DNA of 64,000 nt, taken from NCBI GenBank assembly GCA_903813345.2, contig CAIIXF020000001.1, positions 60,746,270 through 60,810,269 of the forward strand, written 5' to 3'. A model generated the notes under the pieces. That model did not search any database, was not told the origin of the DNA, and was given only the letters and a program-made list of their open reading frames with translations. Positions 1 through 13,065 of this stretch are shown in pieces. The stretch is from Owenia fusiformis (Eukaryota > Annelida > Polychaeta > Sabellida > Oweniidae). The first letter of the stretch is position 1, and each line of letters starts with the position of its first letter. Made by a program: the position numbers and the translations under genes.

Positions 1-392
1 ATCACCTTACATTATCATCTTGTATTTTCACATTGTGTTATTACCTTACATTATCATCTTGTATTTTCACATTGTGTTATCACCTTACATTATCATCTTG
101 TATTTTCACATTATGTTATCACCTTACGTTATCATCTTGTATTTTCACATTATGTTATCACCTTACGTTATCATCTTGTATTTTCATATTGTGTCATCAC
201 CTTACATTATCATCTTGTATTTTCACATTGTGTTATCACCTTACATTATCATCTTGTATTTTCACATTGTGTTATCACCTTACATTATCATCTTGTATTT
301 TAACATTGTGTTATCAACTTACGTTATCATCTTGCATTATCACCTTATGTAACTTGTTATCACCTTGTTTTATCATCTTGGGTTATCACCTT
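1..392. repeat. 39-bp minisatellite in KLHL17-like intron
   Basis: About nine tandem copies of a 39-bp unit (core TTATCATCTTGTATTTTCAC) run from the window edge almost to the splice acceptor at 395-396. The last copies are degenerate. The open frames across it are periodic translations of the repeat and are not genes. It lies in the intron before the first visible KLHL17-like exon, and the end of the array probably supplies the pyrimidine-rich acceptor tract. Confidence 0.9.
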
Positions 393-396
393 CCAG

Positions 397-3001
397 ATCA
401 TGAAGCATATACGACTGCCCCTTCTTAGTAGAGAATTCCTCACCAGTAATGTAGAGAAAGAGACCATTATTAAGAATAACACACAATGCAAAGACTACCT
501 CATAGAAGCCATGAAGTACCACCTCCTTCCTGAACAGAGGAATTCCCTGCAGACTGAGAGAACAAAACTCAGACAATGTCCTGGAAGAAAATCAGCTCTA
601 TTTGCAATAGGTGATAATATAGATTATATTGGGGAAGTTTGTTTTTGGAACACCCTGTAGTTTTTGATATGTTATATGGGTAAATTTTTATTTGAAACAC
701 AATTACTAGTATTTTTGTAATATTTTATGAGGACATGTTGGTTTGTGGAACACCCTGTAGTTTTTTGAAATGATATATGAGCAACTTTTGTTTGGAACAC
801 CCTCTAATATTTTTAAAGAGATGTTTGTTTTTTTACAGCCTGTAATTTGCACAATATTTATGAGAGGAAGTTTGTTTTTGGGACACTCCGTAATAGATGC
901 TATTATTTCAGGTGGAGGAAGTCTGTTTTCCATCCACACGGAATGTGAGAGTTACGACCCAGGATCTGACCAATGGAGTATCATGGCACATATGACATCA
1001 CGACGTGCCAGAACGGGAGTTGCGGTCACTTATAATAAACTATATGCAGTGGGAGGGTAAGTGGAATAACATGGCAACTAATTGAAAGAAACTAATGGAC
1101 TTTGAGAAATTGATGTACAGTAAAACTTGTGTATAGTGAACATTTTTTTGCCAAGAAAAAACGTTCACTGTAGGTAGGTGTTCACTAGAGAGAGGGTAAT
1201 TTATACAGAAGTCAGTGGACTATGTGCGTAGGAAGGGTGTCCACTAGAGACAGGTGTTCACTAGAGAGAGGTGTTCACTAAGACAGGTTTTACTGTATAT
1301 GGTGAAATTGACATACTTGATAAACTGACTAACTCACCAAACTGTTTTACTGTGGATTACTATTGTAGGTATGATGGAGCAACTGATCTCTCTACAGCTG
1401 AATGTTATGATGCCAAGTTAAACAAATGGACTAGGATTGCATCCATGGGAACCAAACGCAGTTGCCTAGGTGAGTACGGGGTGAGGTACATGTTCATTAA
1501 AAGTACTGTACAAAGGTGGTACATGATTTTATTATTTTTATAAAAAATATGATAGAGTAGCCTGTTGTATCTGAGGAGCTATTTATCAGAGGTAACATCA
1601 ATTCTAAAAGTATATATTGACAGCAAAATGTATTCTCTTTAACGTATCAATTGTATCCATGTATTACCATTGACCACTTTAGGTGTATGTGCCTGGAACT
1701 GTCTCATCTATGCAGCTGGGGGATATGACGGTGCCTCTTGCCTCAATAGTGTAGAGAGGTATGATCCACTGACAGGAACTTGGAGCTCAGTGGCAGCCAT
1801 GACGCTCAGAAGACGTTACCTCAAACTAGAAATATTTGGTATGATTTAAAATGTGTTTCAGAATGAACTTAGATGTCTATGTAAAATTGGGCAGTATTAT
1901 CATTATCATGTATATTATATTATGACCATGAAATGGCTATTAATTTACATGAACTATTATAGCACATGTAAACTATTATTCCTACATTGAGTTGAACATT
2001 TAAAATATACCATATTATACTATCAAATCGCCTCGCATGGTTACACTCACAATCATTTTATATCTATAGGCTAATTAGTACATTTTATGGTCAAATTTAA
2101 ATTGGTTATTCATATTTCAGACAATCAGATCTGGGCCATTGGGGGCTATGATGGATCAACTCACATGGCCAGTGTGGAGAGGCTAGACCCACAGGTATGC
2201 AAATACAATCCCTTAATTATGCATTAGTATTAAAACCTATATTACCAGCACCAGCAATAAAGGATTCTATTAAAGCTGTTCTATTGTGAGATTGTAAGTT
2301 AATGGATATGATTTCAGGAAAACAAATGGCAGGCAGCGCCATCTATGATAAGTCGCCGTAGCAACGCAGGTGTTGCTGTTCTGGATAACTTCCTGTATGT
2401 CTGTGGAGGGAACGATGGCTCCAACTGTCTCAGTAGCGTAGAGAAGTTCAACCCTCGGAGAAATATTTGGGAAGCCGTGTCATCTATGCATTCTAGAAGG
2501 TAATAGTTATTATATGTATGCCAATTGCCCAAGTCTTGAATACTGGGAGGCTTTGGATACAGGGTTTATAAATGAGAAAAAAATATAATATTGGGGTCAT
2601 TTTGTGAGAGACTTGAATGTTAAAGGTCTCTAAGTTAGTAAATGGAATTAAGTAAATGTGAATGAAGAAAAGTTTTTAACAGGCCAATCATTAGAGATAT
2701 TTCTTAACCCACTTATAGCATACAAATTGTTTATAAGTGTACTACTTTATCATTTGTCTTGTTATAAGGAGCCATTGCTTATAAAGCATTTTTGATTGAT
2801 ATTTGCAGGAGCACTCACGATGTTGTTGTTATGGATGGTTATCTGTATGCAGTAGGAGGCAATGATGGCAGCACCAGTCTCAATAGTGCCGAACGCTACG
2901 ATCCAAAAACAAATCGTTGGACATTAGTTGCTACAATGAACCTCAGACGCAGTAGTGTAGGTGCTGCAGTGCTGGAGGTCACCAGCAAGAAGAAAACATG
3001 A
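397..3001 (+). CDS. KLHL17: KLHL17-like Kelch protein, 3' part (7 exons)
   Basis: Substrate adaptor of CUL3 ubiquitin ligases by family knowledge; mammalian KLHL17 (actinfilin) acts at the actin cytoskeleton and synapse. Exons: 397-610, 912-1056, 1369-1469, 1683-1838, 2121-2194, 2318-2499, 2809-3001. They sum to 1065 nt (354 codons plus stop) with matching phases. The first exon encodes the end of the BACK domain (MKHIRLPLLSREFLTSNVE, then IEAMKYHLLPEQR). The rest encodes six Kelch blades with GG doublets and the usual Y-D-P and W residues, beginning GGGSLFSIHTECESYDP and ending NRWTLVATMNLRRSSVGAAV. Blade order and wording match vertebrate KLHL17 as I remember it, more closely than KLHL20. 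The BTB domain and start lie upstream of the window. The C-terminus is short (EVTSKKKT). The donor at 611 (GTGATA) is weak. KLHL20-group membership is the alternative. Confidence 0.88.
630..900. repeat. degenerate tandem repeat in KLHL17-like intron
   Basis: Three to four diverged copies share a core like GTTTGTTTTTGGAACACCCT (near 640, 735, 790 and 865). The last copy abuts the acceptor of the exon at 912, whose first bases (GGAGGAAGTCTGTTTTCC) resemble the repeat, so the array may have grown out of the splice-site region. Confidence 0.6.
1116..1297. mobile_element. TA-flanked MITE (CAGTAAAAC ends)
   Basis: A 182-bp insert in a KLHL17-like intron with termini TACAGTAAAACTTGT and, inverted, TACAGTAAAACCTGT. 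The interior repeats GTTCACTAGAGAGAG-like words. A terminal TA on both sides suggests a Tc1/mariner-type target duplication. A relative with the same ends lies at 54961-55099. Confidence 0.8.
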
Positions 3002-4573
3002 CGCCAGGTCAACGATCACGAGGAAGTGGTACATGTATTTAGGTTAAAGGACGTATGTGCAAATAAGGGTGCTGAAATCCAACTCAAAGATCTAAAATGA
3101 ATCTAGTTTTGTAAGGTACATTATCGTATAGCATGTTTACTCTACTCTGCATATGTAAATTTGATATATAATATTACGGATTGTTTCAACAGATCCGGGC
3201 AACAGTGTAGTAAAACTACTTAATAATGTATATTTAGCATGCAGCACAAACTGTTTAAAAGTGCCTATATACAATATTTATAATGTATCGTCAACCAGCC
3301 AGTAAAATGTTAGATCATTCCATATTCATTTCAATTTTTAGATGTAGCACAATTTACATGCTTCAGTAGCAATATTTATAAGTCTGTAATACACAGTGTA
3401 TATGAAGGTTAACAATAATATAATTTAGATTAGGTGTAATAAGTAGTAGTGCATTCCATAAATTCTATATATTACTGCATATATTTATCATATGCATTGA
3501 AATCCAGTTTTAGATTTCAGTATTTTGTAGCCATTCCATAACATTAGTTTGAATCTCTTCTGAAAGATGGCGTTTGCATTCATCATAGTGCTAGCAATCA
3601 AGGCTCTTCATCCAACGTCAGAGTGATTCATAAGCAGGGAGTCAGGGACAATTAGTGTTGATCTGAGTCAGTTTATCTTTTCAGCACGTAAAGGAAGATG
3701 CCAGCTCATTTTCAGATCATATTTGACCAGCAGATCAGTAATCCTTATGACACACTCTGCACATAGCCATAGTTATCATTTGTTCAAAGGAACATAGTTT
3801 CCAATATTGGCTGTAGAGAATTCGGAATTCTAAAGGTGCTGCAATTTGCCATAACCGAGTATTATTAAAAGCAGGGTCCCTAAAAATGGATTTAGTGACA
3901 TTTATGATGACAGCATGACAGATGTGCACTAGTGTTCTCCAGTAAATCTCTGATAGATATTCCATGAAGAGATAAATCAAGTAAATGTGATTAAAAGTGC
4001 AATTATGTTTAACGATCAACTTGATCTCAGAAGATGAGGCTAGAGTTAATAGATAAAATGATTACTACAGTATATATTCCCACCCCTCTTTCAAACCTGG
4101 AATAATACATGAATTCCAGGAGACATTTATGCAAAACAACCTTCGGTGTCTATCATGTATTTCTTCTATTTTGAAAGCATTGTGTACGGTCATTATTTTC
4201 ATCTCTATTCTTCAAAAATATCTCTGTCTTATACTCTAGCCTCAGGATAATGTGATTTTGTAACAGTGAACCTGAAGTGCAATTCTAATATATGAGTTAC
4301 CCTCATAATACTTAGGTTACCCCTGTAATTTGTAGGTTACCAATGGAAAATAGGGTTCCCCTTTTGTGTTTAAATAAGGGCTTGTGTGCAATGACGGGTT
4401 TGACATAATGACAGTTTGTTCATAAAAGTATTTAAGTTACATGGGCGAAATGACAATGAAAATTGGTGAATAGAAGTACATGTGTTTATCTCTTTGCTAA
4501 ATTAAAGAGGGAACCACCTTAGTAGAATATAGTAGTGCATTGAAATTGAAGTCCAACATATGTAGAATACAGA
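3002..4573. other. KLHL17-like 3' UTR and intergenic DNA
   Basis: No coding exon can be supported. The first few hundred bases are probably 3' UTR of the Kelch gene. The remainder is AT-rich with no repeat structure I can see. Confidence 0.6.
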
Positions 4574-5029
4574 CACTGTTCCACAGCTGGATGACTCTAA
4601 CTGCAGTTAGTGTCATTCAAGATGTTTGCCAAATTCTTTCGTTTTCCACAAAACTCTGATTTATCTTTTCTTTTATCCTAAAGTTTCATCATGCAAACTG
4701 ATAAAACTATGATTGTGAAACCACAAATAAATGCCCAAACACCTGCAATATTAGAGAATTTGAAAGAAAACAGCTTCACTTAGATTGACTCTAACTGAAG
4801 TTGATGACAACTTCAATTAGATTCATTCTAAGTGAAGCTGTTTTCTTTAAAATCCACCCATACCGCAGTTGTAAGAGCATTTATCTGTGGTTGTTTACAA
4901 TCGCAGCTTTATTAGTTTGCATGGCGAAACTTTTGAAATCCAGATTCAACTTCGTTTAGCTGAAATCAGATGTTTGTCGAAAATGAAAAAGGCTAACTGT
5001 AGCTAGAGTCATCCAGCTGGGGAACAGTG
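4574..5029. mobile_element. 456-bp foldback element with 5-bp TSD
   Basis: The whole element is an imperfect palindrome centred near 4808. The outer ends are CACTGTTCCACAGCTGG and, inverted, CACTGTTCCCCAGCTGG. The central arms, with core AAAACAGCTTCACTTAGA, pair almost perfectly. The flanks ACAGA (4569-4573) and ACAGA (5030-5034) form a perfect 5-bp target duplication. It has no coding capacity. A second element with the same CACTGTTCCCCA end and size is at 47953-48425. Confidence 0.85.
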
Positions 5030-5129
5030 ACAGAGGTACATCGAATGTGTTAGATATTCAGAAAAGAGAAATAGTTTGCATAGGAGCAAAGAGAACACAC
5101 AAAGTCAATTTATTTGATTTAGCATATTG

Positions 5130-6855
5130 CAGGCCCGTAAGACACTTTTCTCCAAGGGGGGTGCGGTTTTTAGCTTACTATAAAGAGAATATAAAATTGT
5201 CAATTTTTTTGCCGCGTAAATCAAATCGCGTAAGTCAGATGGGGGGGGGGGGGGGGGGGGTGCTCAGTTACTCTCTATATTGGTTTGGAATTAACAAATG
5301 CAACTTCCAAACGTTCCAATTGTTTTGTGGGGGGCGTGAGGAGTGGTCCACTCCCCCTAGAAAATTTTACAGTTTTGAGATGCTATTTGGTGCTTTCTGG
5401 GCACTTTCAAAGTGTAAGTTTCCAAGTAGTACGCCACCACCACGGAAATAAGAGTTGAGTGAATAAAAACCGAGCATTCAGGGGGGTCTGGGGTCCTTCC
5501 CCAGGAAAATTTTGAAATTTGGTTGTATTTGGAGCGAATTTGCAACTATCTGGTACGCCTCTGCGTTATGAGTCAATAAGAAAAATGTGAATTTTTTTCA
5601 AATTCTTTTGGGGGTGTCAAAGAGGATGAGAGGGTGAAGTGGGCTGGGGTGCCAGTAGGGGAGCAAGGGGTTGTCCCCCAGAAACATTGACCATATCAAG
5701 GTGCTATTTGATGATGTCTGGGCACTTAAAAAATGTCTGAGACAATACATGAAATTCAGAATATTTTCTTTTGTTTTTGGGGGGATGTGAGGGGTGGCTA
5801 ACTCTCCTAGAAAATTTTACAATTTAAAGATGATATTTGGTGCTTCTGGGCACTTTTAAAGTGTATTAGTCAATAAAAACATTGAAAAACAATCACAATT
5901 TTTTTAATTTTGGGTGTGTCAAAGGGGGGGGGGTGCCAGAGGGGGAGGTGGGGCTGGGGTGCCAGAGGGGGAGCAAGTGTTTGTCCACCATATCAAAATT
6001 TACAATATCAAGGTGCTATTCGATGAAGTTTGGGCACTTTAAAAGTGTCTGTGCCTAAAAGTGCCTATTTCCCAAGAAAATTTTACAATTTTAAGGTGCT
6101 ATTTGGTGCTTTCTGGGCACTTTCAAAGGGGGGTGTTAGGGGGAGGGGTCTGCCAGAGGGGGAGGTGGAGTGGGGATGCCAGAGGGCGAGTAAGTGTAAG
6201 TCTTCCAGAATCATTAACTTTATCAAGGAGCTATTTGATGATGTCTGGGCAATTTAAAAGTGTCAACACATAAAACAAATTCAGAACTTTTGCATTGTTT
6301 TGTTTGGGGTGTGAGGGGTGGCCCACTCCCCCTAGAAAATTTTACAATTTTACGACGCTATTTGGTGCTTTCTGGGCTCTTTCAAAGTGTATGAGTCAAT
6401 TAAACAATTTGAGAAAATCAAAATTTTTTAGGGGGGCGCCAGAGGGGGGGGGGGGGGGGGGGGCGCCAGAGGTGGGGGGGGGGGTTCGCCAGGGGGGGGG
6501 GTTATGCAAGTGCAAGATGCAAGAGGGGGAGCAAGTCCCCCAGAAACACTTACTATATCAAGGAGCTATTTGATGATGTCTGGGCACTTTAAAAGTGTCT
6601 GAGACAAAACACTAAAATAAATTTAGAACTTTTCCATTGTTTTGTGGGGGGTGTGAGGGGTGGCCAATGCCCCTAGAAAATTTTACAATTTTAAGATGCT
6701 ATTTGGTGCTTTCTGGGTACTTTCAAAGTGTATGAGTCAATGAAAAAAAATTACAAAAATTTTTTTTTTTCAAATTTTTTTTTTAAAATTTATTTTGGGG
6801 GGTGACAAAGGGGGGTGCGGTCGCACCCATCGCACCCCCCCATCTGACGGCCCTG
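5130..6855. mobile_element. G-rich non-autonomous DNA transposon with internal repeats
   Basis: Termini are CAGGCCCGTAAG on the left and, inverted, CAGGGCCGTCAG on the right, each followed by a run of G and GGTGCG. TATTG occurs immediately outside both ends (5125-5129 and 6856-6860), a perfect 5-bp duplication. The interior consists of five to six diverged tandem copies of a roughly 280-bp unit. Each copy carries AGAAAATTTTACAATTTTA, TTTGGTGCTTTCTGGGCAC and a poly-G tract. No transposase is present. The CAGGSCC end is hAT-like, but the 5-bp duplication is shorter than the usual 8 bp, so the superfamily stays open. Confidence 0.8.
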
Positions 6856-7165
6856 TATTGCTTTATGAGTATAGTGTTTATATTATACTACAGTATGTAA
6901 TAATTATGATTCTTTGGTGCAAGCAGTTTCAATGCAAACCATTCATAATTGTAATTATATGTGTATTTAATAATCTACAAATTTTTGTTTTGGTGACTCA
7001 TAATGTAAAATTGTAATAATTAAATGCTGAATGTTAAGATATAGGGATGGTTATGCCAATGTTTAGTAATAGACCATATACCTTGTGCAAGATTGCAAGC
7101 AATGCACATAAACCAGTAAGAGTCAAGATCGAGTTTAGAATTTTTACACCCAGTGCTTGACATAA

Positions 7166-7420
7166 ATGTACAGTACTTGTAACTCAGTTAATGCACATGT
7201 ACTCAATCAGTTCATGTGCATGGACTCAATTAATGTACATGTATTCAGTTATTGTACATGTACTCAGTCTGGTAATGTACATGTACTCAGTCTGGTAATG
7301 TACATGTACTCAGTTAATGTACTCAATCTGGTAATGTACATGTACTCAGTTAATGTACATGTATTCAGTTAATGTACATGTACTCAGTCTGGTAATGTAC
7401 ATGTACTTAGTTAATCTTCA
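7166..7420. repeat. 18-24 bp minisatellite (GTACATGTACTCAGT)
   Basis: Tandem copies of AATGTACATGTACTCAGT, alternating with a longer form that adds CTGGT. The core GTACATGTAC is itself palindromic. Confidence 0.85.
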
Positions 7421-7520
7421 CATATTTACTCAGAATAATGCACAAGTACAGTGGATGATGTAAACAGCTTATCGGTTTACTGTTTTGTTTTACCTGTTAG
7501 TCAATACGAAAACCCAAAGT

Positions 7521-7604
7521 ACTGTACTCCCAGTTAGTTTGGCAAGTTTTAATTTCGCGAATTTAGAGAAAACATGATTTTGCGAAAAATACCGGGAGTA
7601 CAGT
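7521..7604. mobile_element. 84-bp palindromic MITE
   Basis: ACTGTACTCCC (7521-7531) and its exact inverse GGGAGTACAGT (7594-7604) bound an imperfect hairpin whose arms contain AATTTCGCGAA and TTTTGCGAAAA. It is too short to code. Confidence 0.7.
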
Positions 7605-8880
7605 TTAAATATATATAATAAATGCACAAAATCATCGTTCTGTCAGCCAGTTTCCAGACTTCAGTGTATATATCAATGCAATACATAATAATAACAGTTC
7701 CTCAATTCAAATTTGCCAAATAATTTATTCAACACAATTCCAAATAGGTTTGATTTTATGAATCTCATTTTGGTATTAATTCTGCATAAGATAATATTGT
7801 ATTATACTGATATTGTATTGTATAATACTGATATTGTAATGTGCTTATATTGTAATTTATAATGCTTATGTTGTATTGTTTAATGCTTATATTCTGCTCA
7901 TATTTATAATTTGTATTGTATTATCTGTTCATTTATTTATATTTATTTGTCACTATAAACTGTACAACACACAACAATCATGCACTTTCACGTGGCACAT
8001 AAAACACTTCTTTCATGTGGTTCATATAATACCACTTTCATGTGGCCCATTATACTGTTCTTACCTATTTCAGCACATTAATTCACATGTCTGATTCAAA
8101 GAAAACAGTCACTGAGTGGATGTAGTACTGAACTAAATTATTAAAAGATATCCCATGTTGTTAAATAAATTGTCAAATAAACAAGAAATGTTATGTTGTT
8201 TTATCTTTATGTACAGTTTATTTCATGAAGTCTATTAATGTAACATTATTCAAGTTTTTCATTTGGCATAATTCGTTTTTTTGAAAACCATGATCAAGGC
8301 AAAATGCATGTAACATTTGCAGTATGCAACACTTTAAATTAGTAGTACATCAGACTGATATAACTTCAGTAATTTTACGAAGAAATAAAACTATGAACAA
8401 TGAAACATATGATGAAAAAATTAATAATCTTCAATTTGGCAATTATACAGTAAGTTACATGTTGAAATTCCATGATTTATTTCCCAAAATCCAGTAACTG
8501 CATCATAACATGAGATTTCCACTGCATGCAATATTGTCACCTATAAAATCCATACAGTTGAACCCATAAAATACCCCATGATCTTCTATGGCAATACATG
8601 AAAATAACTTATGATGCTATAAAGGTTTTCAGGATGAGTTTGGAAATAATGGGTTTTGTAGTACTTGAATTTATTAATGATTATTTATCTACAGGGCACC
8701 AATGTTTGTGAATGTATGACAATAAAGTAATGTATCAAGTTCACTGTGAGTAGTTTCCATGGTAACAGATTTCAAAATCATTCAACACTACCATTTAAAT
8801 CACTATTGCAGTGACTGTACAGAAATCAGCTACTGCCCCACATTTGCTTTTGTTTATCTAAAATTGTCCTAAGATATTGT

Positions 8881-11800
8881 CTATTTTTTCTTTCCCTTTG
8901 TTACGGAAGCCTCTAGTGTCTTATCAAATTCCTCGTCCACAATGTTCAGCATTAGACTGCCTGCGTTCAAGTAGACACGGTTCTTAGACTGGGCAATCTG
9001 AAATGCACAATAAAATGTGATCAACAATCATATAAATGTTCAAAATTCAACTTTTGACTAACAAAATACAGTATTGTACAAATACCAATGCTGTATTCAA
9101 ACAATATGTAAATGAACTTCTATTTTCACCCAACAGGTTAAGGCAAACATCAGTTACATGTATAGCACGATTCATTGGGCGCACATGCTGAAAAGGCTGG
9201 TTTCTTAAAAACGAGACATAAGCCAGGTTGTTGCCACTTGCCAGCATGTTTAGTGGTGTAAATCACCTACATGAATCCCAAAAATGAATATGAGTATCAG
9301 TAAGACAGTAGCTAGTTTTTTATAAAGTCTAAAAATTGACATGCCCCTAAGAAGGTGGAACACATTTTCGAAAAATTACTTACTGTTCTAGATATGTTTT
9401 GTGCTGCTCTTAGTTTTCTCAGCTTCAGGTATCCAGGGTTATTAGATATAGCTTCACCTATCTATTAGAGTGGTCAAGGAATATTTGCGTAAAGTAATAA
9501 AAACAAGGCATTAACATGCAAAATGTTACTACCTGCCATTTGTTACAGATGCCAATCACCAACCACCGATCGTGATCACAAAAAAGGTGGTGGTGGAGAC
9601 ACAATACTAAATAAAAAAAATAAAAAGGCTTTGTTTCCCTTTACATAAGCAGGGATGGCTATTAACGTTTTGTTCATACTGTATCTAGATATTTCATCAT
9701 CTTAAAATCATTGACAAACACAAACTTTGTATGACATAAACCAGAGGGTGGTGAAGTTTTCTTAAGTTGACATTGTGGGCTCCTTAGCCTCTAATGAAAG
9801 AGAACAGATCTCTCACGAGTTTTAGATAGAGTCGGACTCAGAAATCAGAATGTTAATTTTGTGTTTTTCTACATGACGGAAAAGAGGAGGAAATGCCCAG
9901 AATTCATTATTGAACTTAATTCTGTGTTAAGATGAGTCTAAAAAGTTAATCTTTAAAAAATGGAGAAAGGCTCATCAATGAATTCTGGGTATTTCCCTCT
10001 CTTGTGATAAGATGACCTGCCATCAGGTTACTAAAGATGTGATCATGCCACTAACACAGGGAACATCACCTCGCATTCCCTCCCCCCACTCCCCCCTGTT
10101 AATAGCCCTAAATGTACTGCCAAAAGATATTCATCAACAATAAAACTCTATGTTGATGCCATGGATCGGCAGGTTTGTCTACGCCTGGCCTTACAGAATG
10201 CATCCAGACTCAGGATTGCACCCCAAGATTTCAAGCGATTGTTTTAGGTTTCTCTCATCGCAGCAATGCCCCTGGTTAGAATCACTATTTAGGTTTCATC
10301 ATATGGCAAATAATCTAGTCATTTTCAATTATGAATAGAAAAATCACATGTAGTATAAATTGTAGTTGAAATCATATCTTCATTGATCAAAAATACCCAT
10401 TGTTAATTTCTTATATCCTTTAATTTCAATCCACATGACTGACGTTTAATGTCTTCATATAGAGCAACTATATTTTATGTGAAAGGATACCAAACTAGCT
10501 GATGTTGCTTCTCCCTCAGCTTGGATTATTTTCTGTTGTCGTTCCTGCTTGGCACGTTCCACAAAGAACTGGGCTCTTTGGGCATCTTGTTGTGCAATCT
10601 AAATAAAATATTCATAGTGTTGTAATTCGTTGACTATAATATTTTGGCATCTAAACACACAATGCAATGCATGTAAAATTTGAAATCCTGGCATGTATTT
10701 CAATGAATTAATAGCATGTGGAATGTAAAACATACCTGTTTAGCTTCAACAGCATTAGTGTACTCCTTGCCAAAGCTCAGCTCCGTGATAGACACGTCAT
10801 CAAGTATAATATGAAAGTCCTTGGCTCGCTCTACAAGGGCTTGACGTATAAGCAAACTGACCTGAGAACGCTGCGTAATAAGCTGGGAAGCATTGAATTT
10901 TGCAACAACACTTTTTAAAACCTAAAATAAGAAAGAGCATTGGTAAATATTTTGTAATGATATAAATTTTGATAACTCAATACCTAATAATAATATTCCA
11001 ACTTAATTGGAAGACTTCTTTCGCAAGACATGGAAGACTGACTTACTTCATTAACAATAGATGGCAGTACTCTCTCATCATAATCCTGGCCCAGTTGTCT
11101 GTACACTTGTGGTAACATTGTCTGCATGGGGCGAGTCAACACACGGAGTGATATATTAACCATCTGTAAATCTGAAATCATCCCAATTGATGACAAGTCT
11201 TACAATATGCAACACTGCTTAGAAGTGTTTTTATTATATCCTCCTCTAAAAGTCTACAACTTATCCCGTGCCAGGACTATAGGCCTGTAACGAGCGCATT
11301 CTTTTGCCTGTACGATTACAGCTTGGGAGAATTATCTACGCCCCTTACACTTACACTCAACTACACGAAAAGAATGCTAAAATACCAAGGAATCTATTGA
11401 AATAGGTATCTTAAGTGTAAGAAGCGTAGAAAATTCCCCCATGTTGTAATTGCACAGGCAAAAGATTAAGACGTTCGCAGGACTATAGTCCTGGCACGGG
11501 ATAATCTACAACAATTTCAGGAGTCAGTCAAATATAGCGACACCATCTCAAAGCATTACATAACATGCACTTTTTTATGAAATGATCAAGAGGGAGGACT
11601 ATTACACTGCTGAGGGAGAAATTAGCCATGTGCCTTACCTTTACTTCCTGTTGGAGATGCTACTCTTCTTGGTTTTGTTCTGATGTCATATATAATAGGA
11701 TACTGAAACCATGGCACCCTACAACAACAAGATACGATTATTGTATAGTGGATATGGGCTTTGTCTTGAAAGCCCATGGTATAATAATTCATTACAAATT

Positions 11801-13065
11801 GCAAAGTCTATTAGATTCCTTCAGAAAGTTACTGTATAAGTTAAGTATATTGCAAAAGGCTTCTAGCTAAGGTTTTGAGGGATGCAGATCAATATGGCAC
11901 TATAGACCACGTGCAGTGTTAATATTTGCTGATACCTTAAATGTCATTAAGTATCAACATTCAACAAGTCCATATCAAAAGTAATCTGGCAATAACAAGT
12001 GAACATGGCTTATACCCTGATTCTTGGGAGGTACCATATCTATACTAGGAACTATGTTCTGAAATGAAATGAGTATTATGCAATGGTTTACTCACCTAAA
12101 ATGAAGTCCTTCTGACATTATATAATCTTGCACGCCACCTATCCTGTTGAACATTATAGCTCTGTGACCTCCCTCCACTGTAAAAACATATGTCAGACAT
12201 TAGGAAATGAGAACAATTGGTGCTGTATCTGATGCATTCAGAGACTCAGATAACAGCTCAACAATATGACAGGTACAAAGGAGAGATTAAAACTCGAAAA
12301 AACCACATTACTGAGATGCTGAGACATTACATCAAATCCAGAGTTCTAATCAGAGCTAATCCACATCTATATCCAGGGGGGTTCACTCCAATATACCTCT
12401 TAATACCTATGTGCCGCGCCAAATACCCCCTTTTTGAGCATTTTTTCCATGTCAATTTCCTCTCAAGATTGAAAGTTTCCATGTATACTTCCTCTTGGAC
12501 TTATAAAAGGGGGTAAATTTCCTGAAATATTGGTGTATAACTATAAAATCCACTTTTTAGGTGATTTATCCCAGACCACGCCAAATGATTTTACCCATTT
12601 ATTACCATTATTTGTAGAAAAACTGATTTTTGACTTAAAAAAGGCTCTCTCTTCGACAAATTTTCCATGTTTTTTTCCTCTCAGATTAAAAAGGGCATGG
12701 TGGTCAGGTGATAATAATGATTGAATCCTCTGAGCAAGCATTTTTTCAAGAGATAGGCTATGGGAAATTTGAAATATTGAATTATTTCCTCAAACTTTCT
12801 GTAAGGCATAAATGGGACAAATGTCTTTCACATCTACACAATGAAAATGAAGAAAACAAGTGGTAAATGTCTGAATCATGAGGCTTATGAAATTTTTTTT
12901 CTGGAAAAAATTCCAAAATGACGAACCTGTATACATGGAATTATAAAGGCCGTATGCCAGTCCTCCTGCAGCTGCAAGAAGGCCAAGGCCTGTTGGTAGA
13001 CCTCTCCCAGCCCCTTTCAGCCTCCCAGCCATATCTGCCATCTTCTTAGGATCCATATTCAACAA
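8881..13065 (-). CDS. PHB2: prohibitin-2 (8 exons)
   Basis: Subunit of the ring-shaped prohibitin complex of the mitochondrial inner membrane, a scaffold and chaperone for respiratory proteins. Exons: 13065-12927, 12177-12096, 11718-11639, 11171-11047, 10921-10736, 10598-10491, 9461-9384, 8997-8881. The total is 915 nt (304 codons plus stop; human 299) with all phases consistent. The N-terminal hydrophobic anchor ([20 protein letters not shown], about residues 27-46) precedes the SPFH/PHB domain, which starts at [19 protein letters not shown]. Diagnostic stretches follow: [61 protein letters not shown], the coiled coil [20 protein letters not shown] and [16 protein letters not shown]. Translation could start at 13065 or three codons later at 13056 (MDPKKMAD). 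It is divergent from MRPL47. Confidence 0.96.
11261..11504. mobile_element. 244-bp foldback MITE with 8-bp TSD in a PHB2 intron
   Basis: Perfect terminal inverted repeats TTATCCCGTGCC / GGCACGGGATAA extend into long imperfect arms (CAGGACTATAG, TTTTGCCTGT, CTTACACTTA on both sides). TCTACAAC flanks both ends exactly (11253-11260 and 11505-11512), an 8-bp target duplication as in hAT and P superfamilies. It sits in the PHB2 intron between exons 11718-11639 and 11171-11047. Confidence 0.92.

Larger units (their letters stand above)
6861..8880. other. intergenic DNA downstream of PHB2
   Basis: No gene can be supported. The stretch holds the minisatellite at 7166-7420, the palindromic MITE at 7521-7604 and AT-rich sequence. 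The probable PHB2 3' UTR is at the right end: an AATAAA signal on the minus strand lies near 8672, about 200 bases past the PHB2 stop. Confidence 0.6.

Noticed and set aside
20-428. Two overlapping + strand frames of 110 and 131 codons
   Set aside because: Periodic translations of the 39-bp minisatellite; a repeat length divisible by three keeps all frames open.
11998-12062. Possible extra PHB2 exon (minus strand AACATAGTTCCTAG... between AG and a GT)
   Set aside because: The flanking exons already join in phase and match the family without it.
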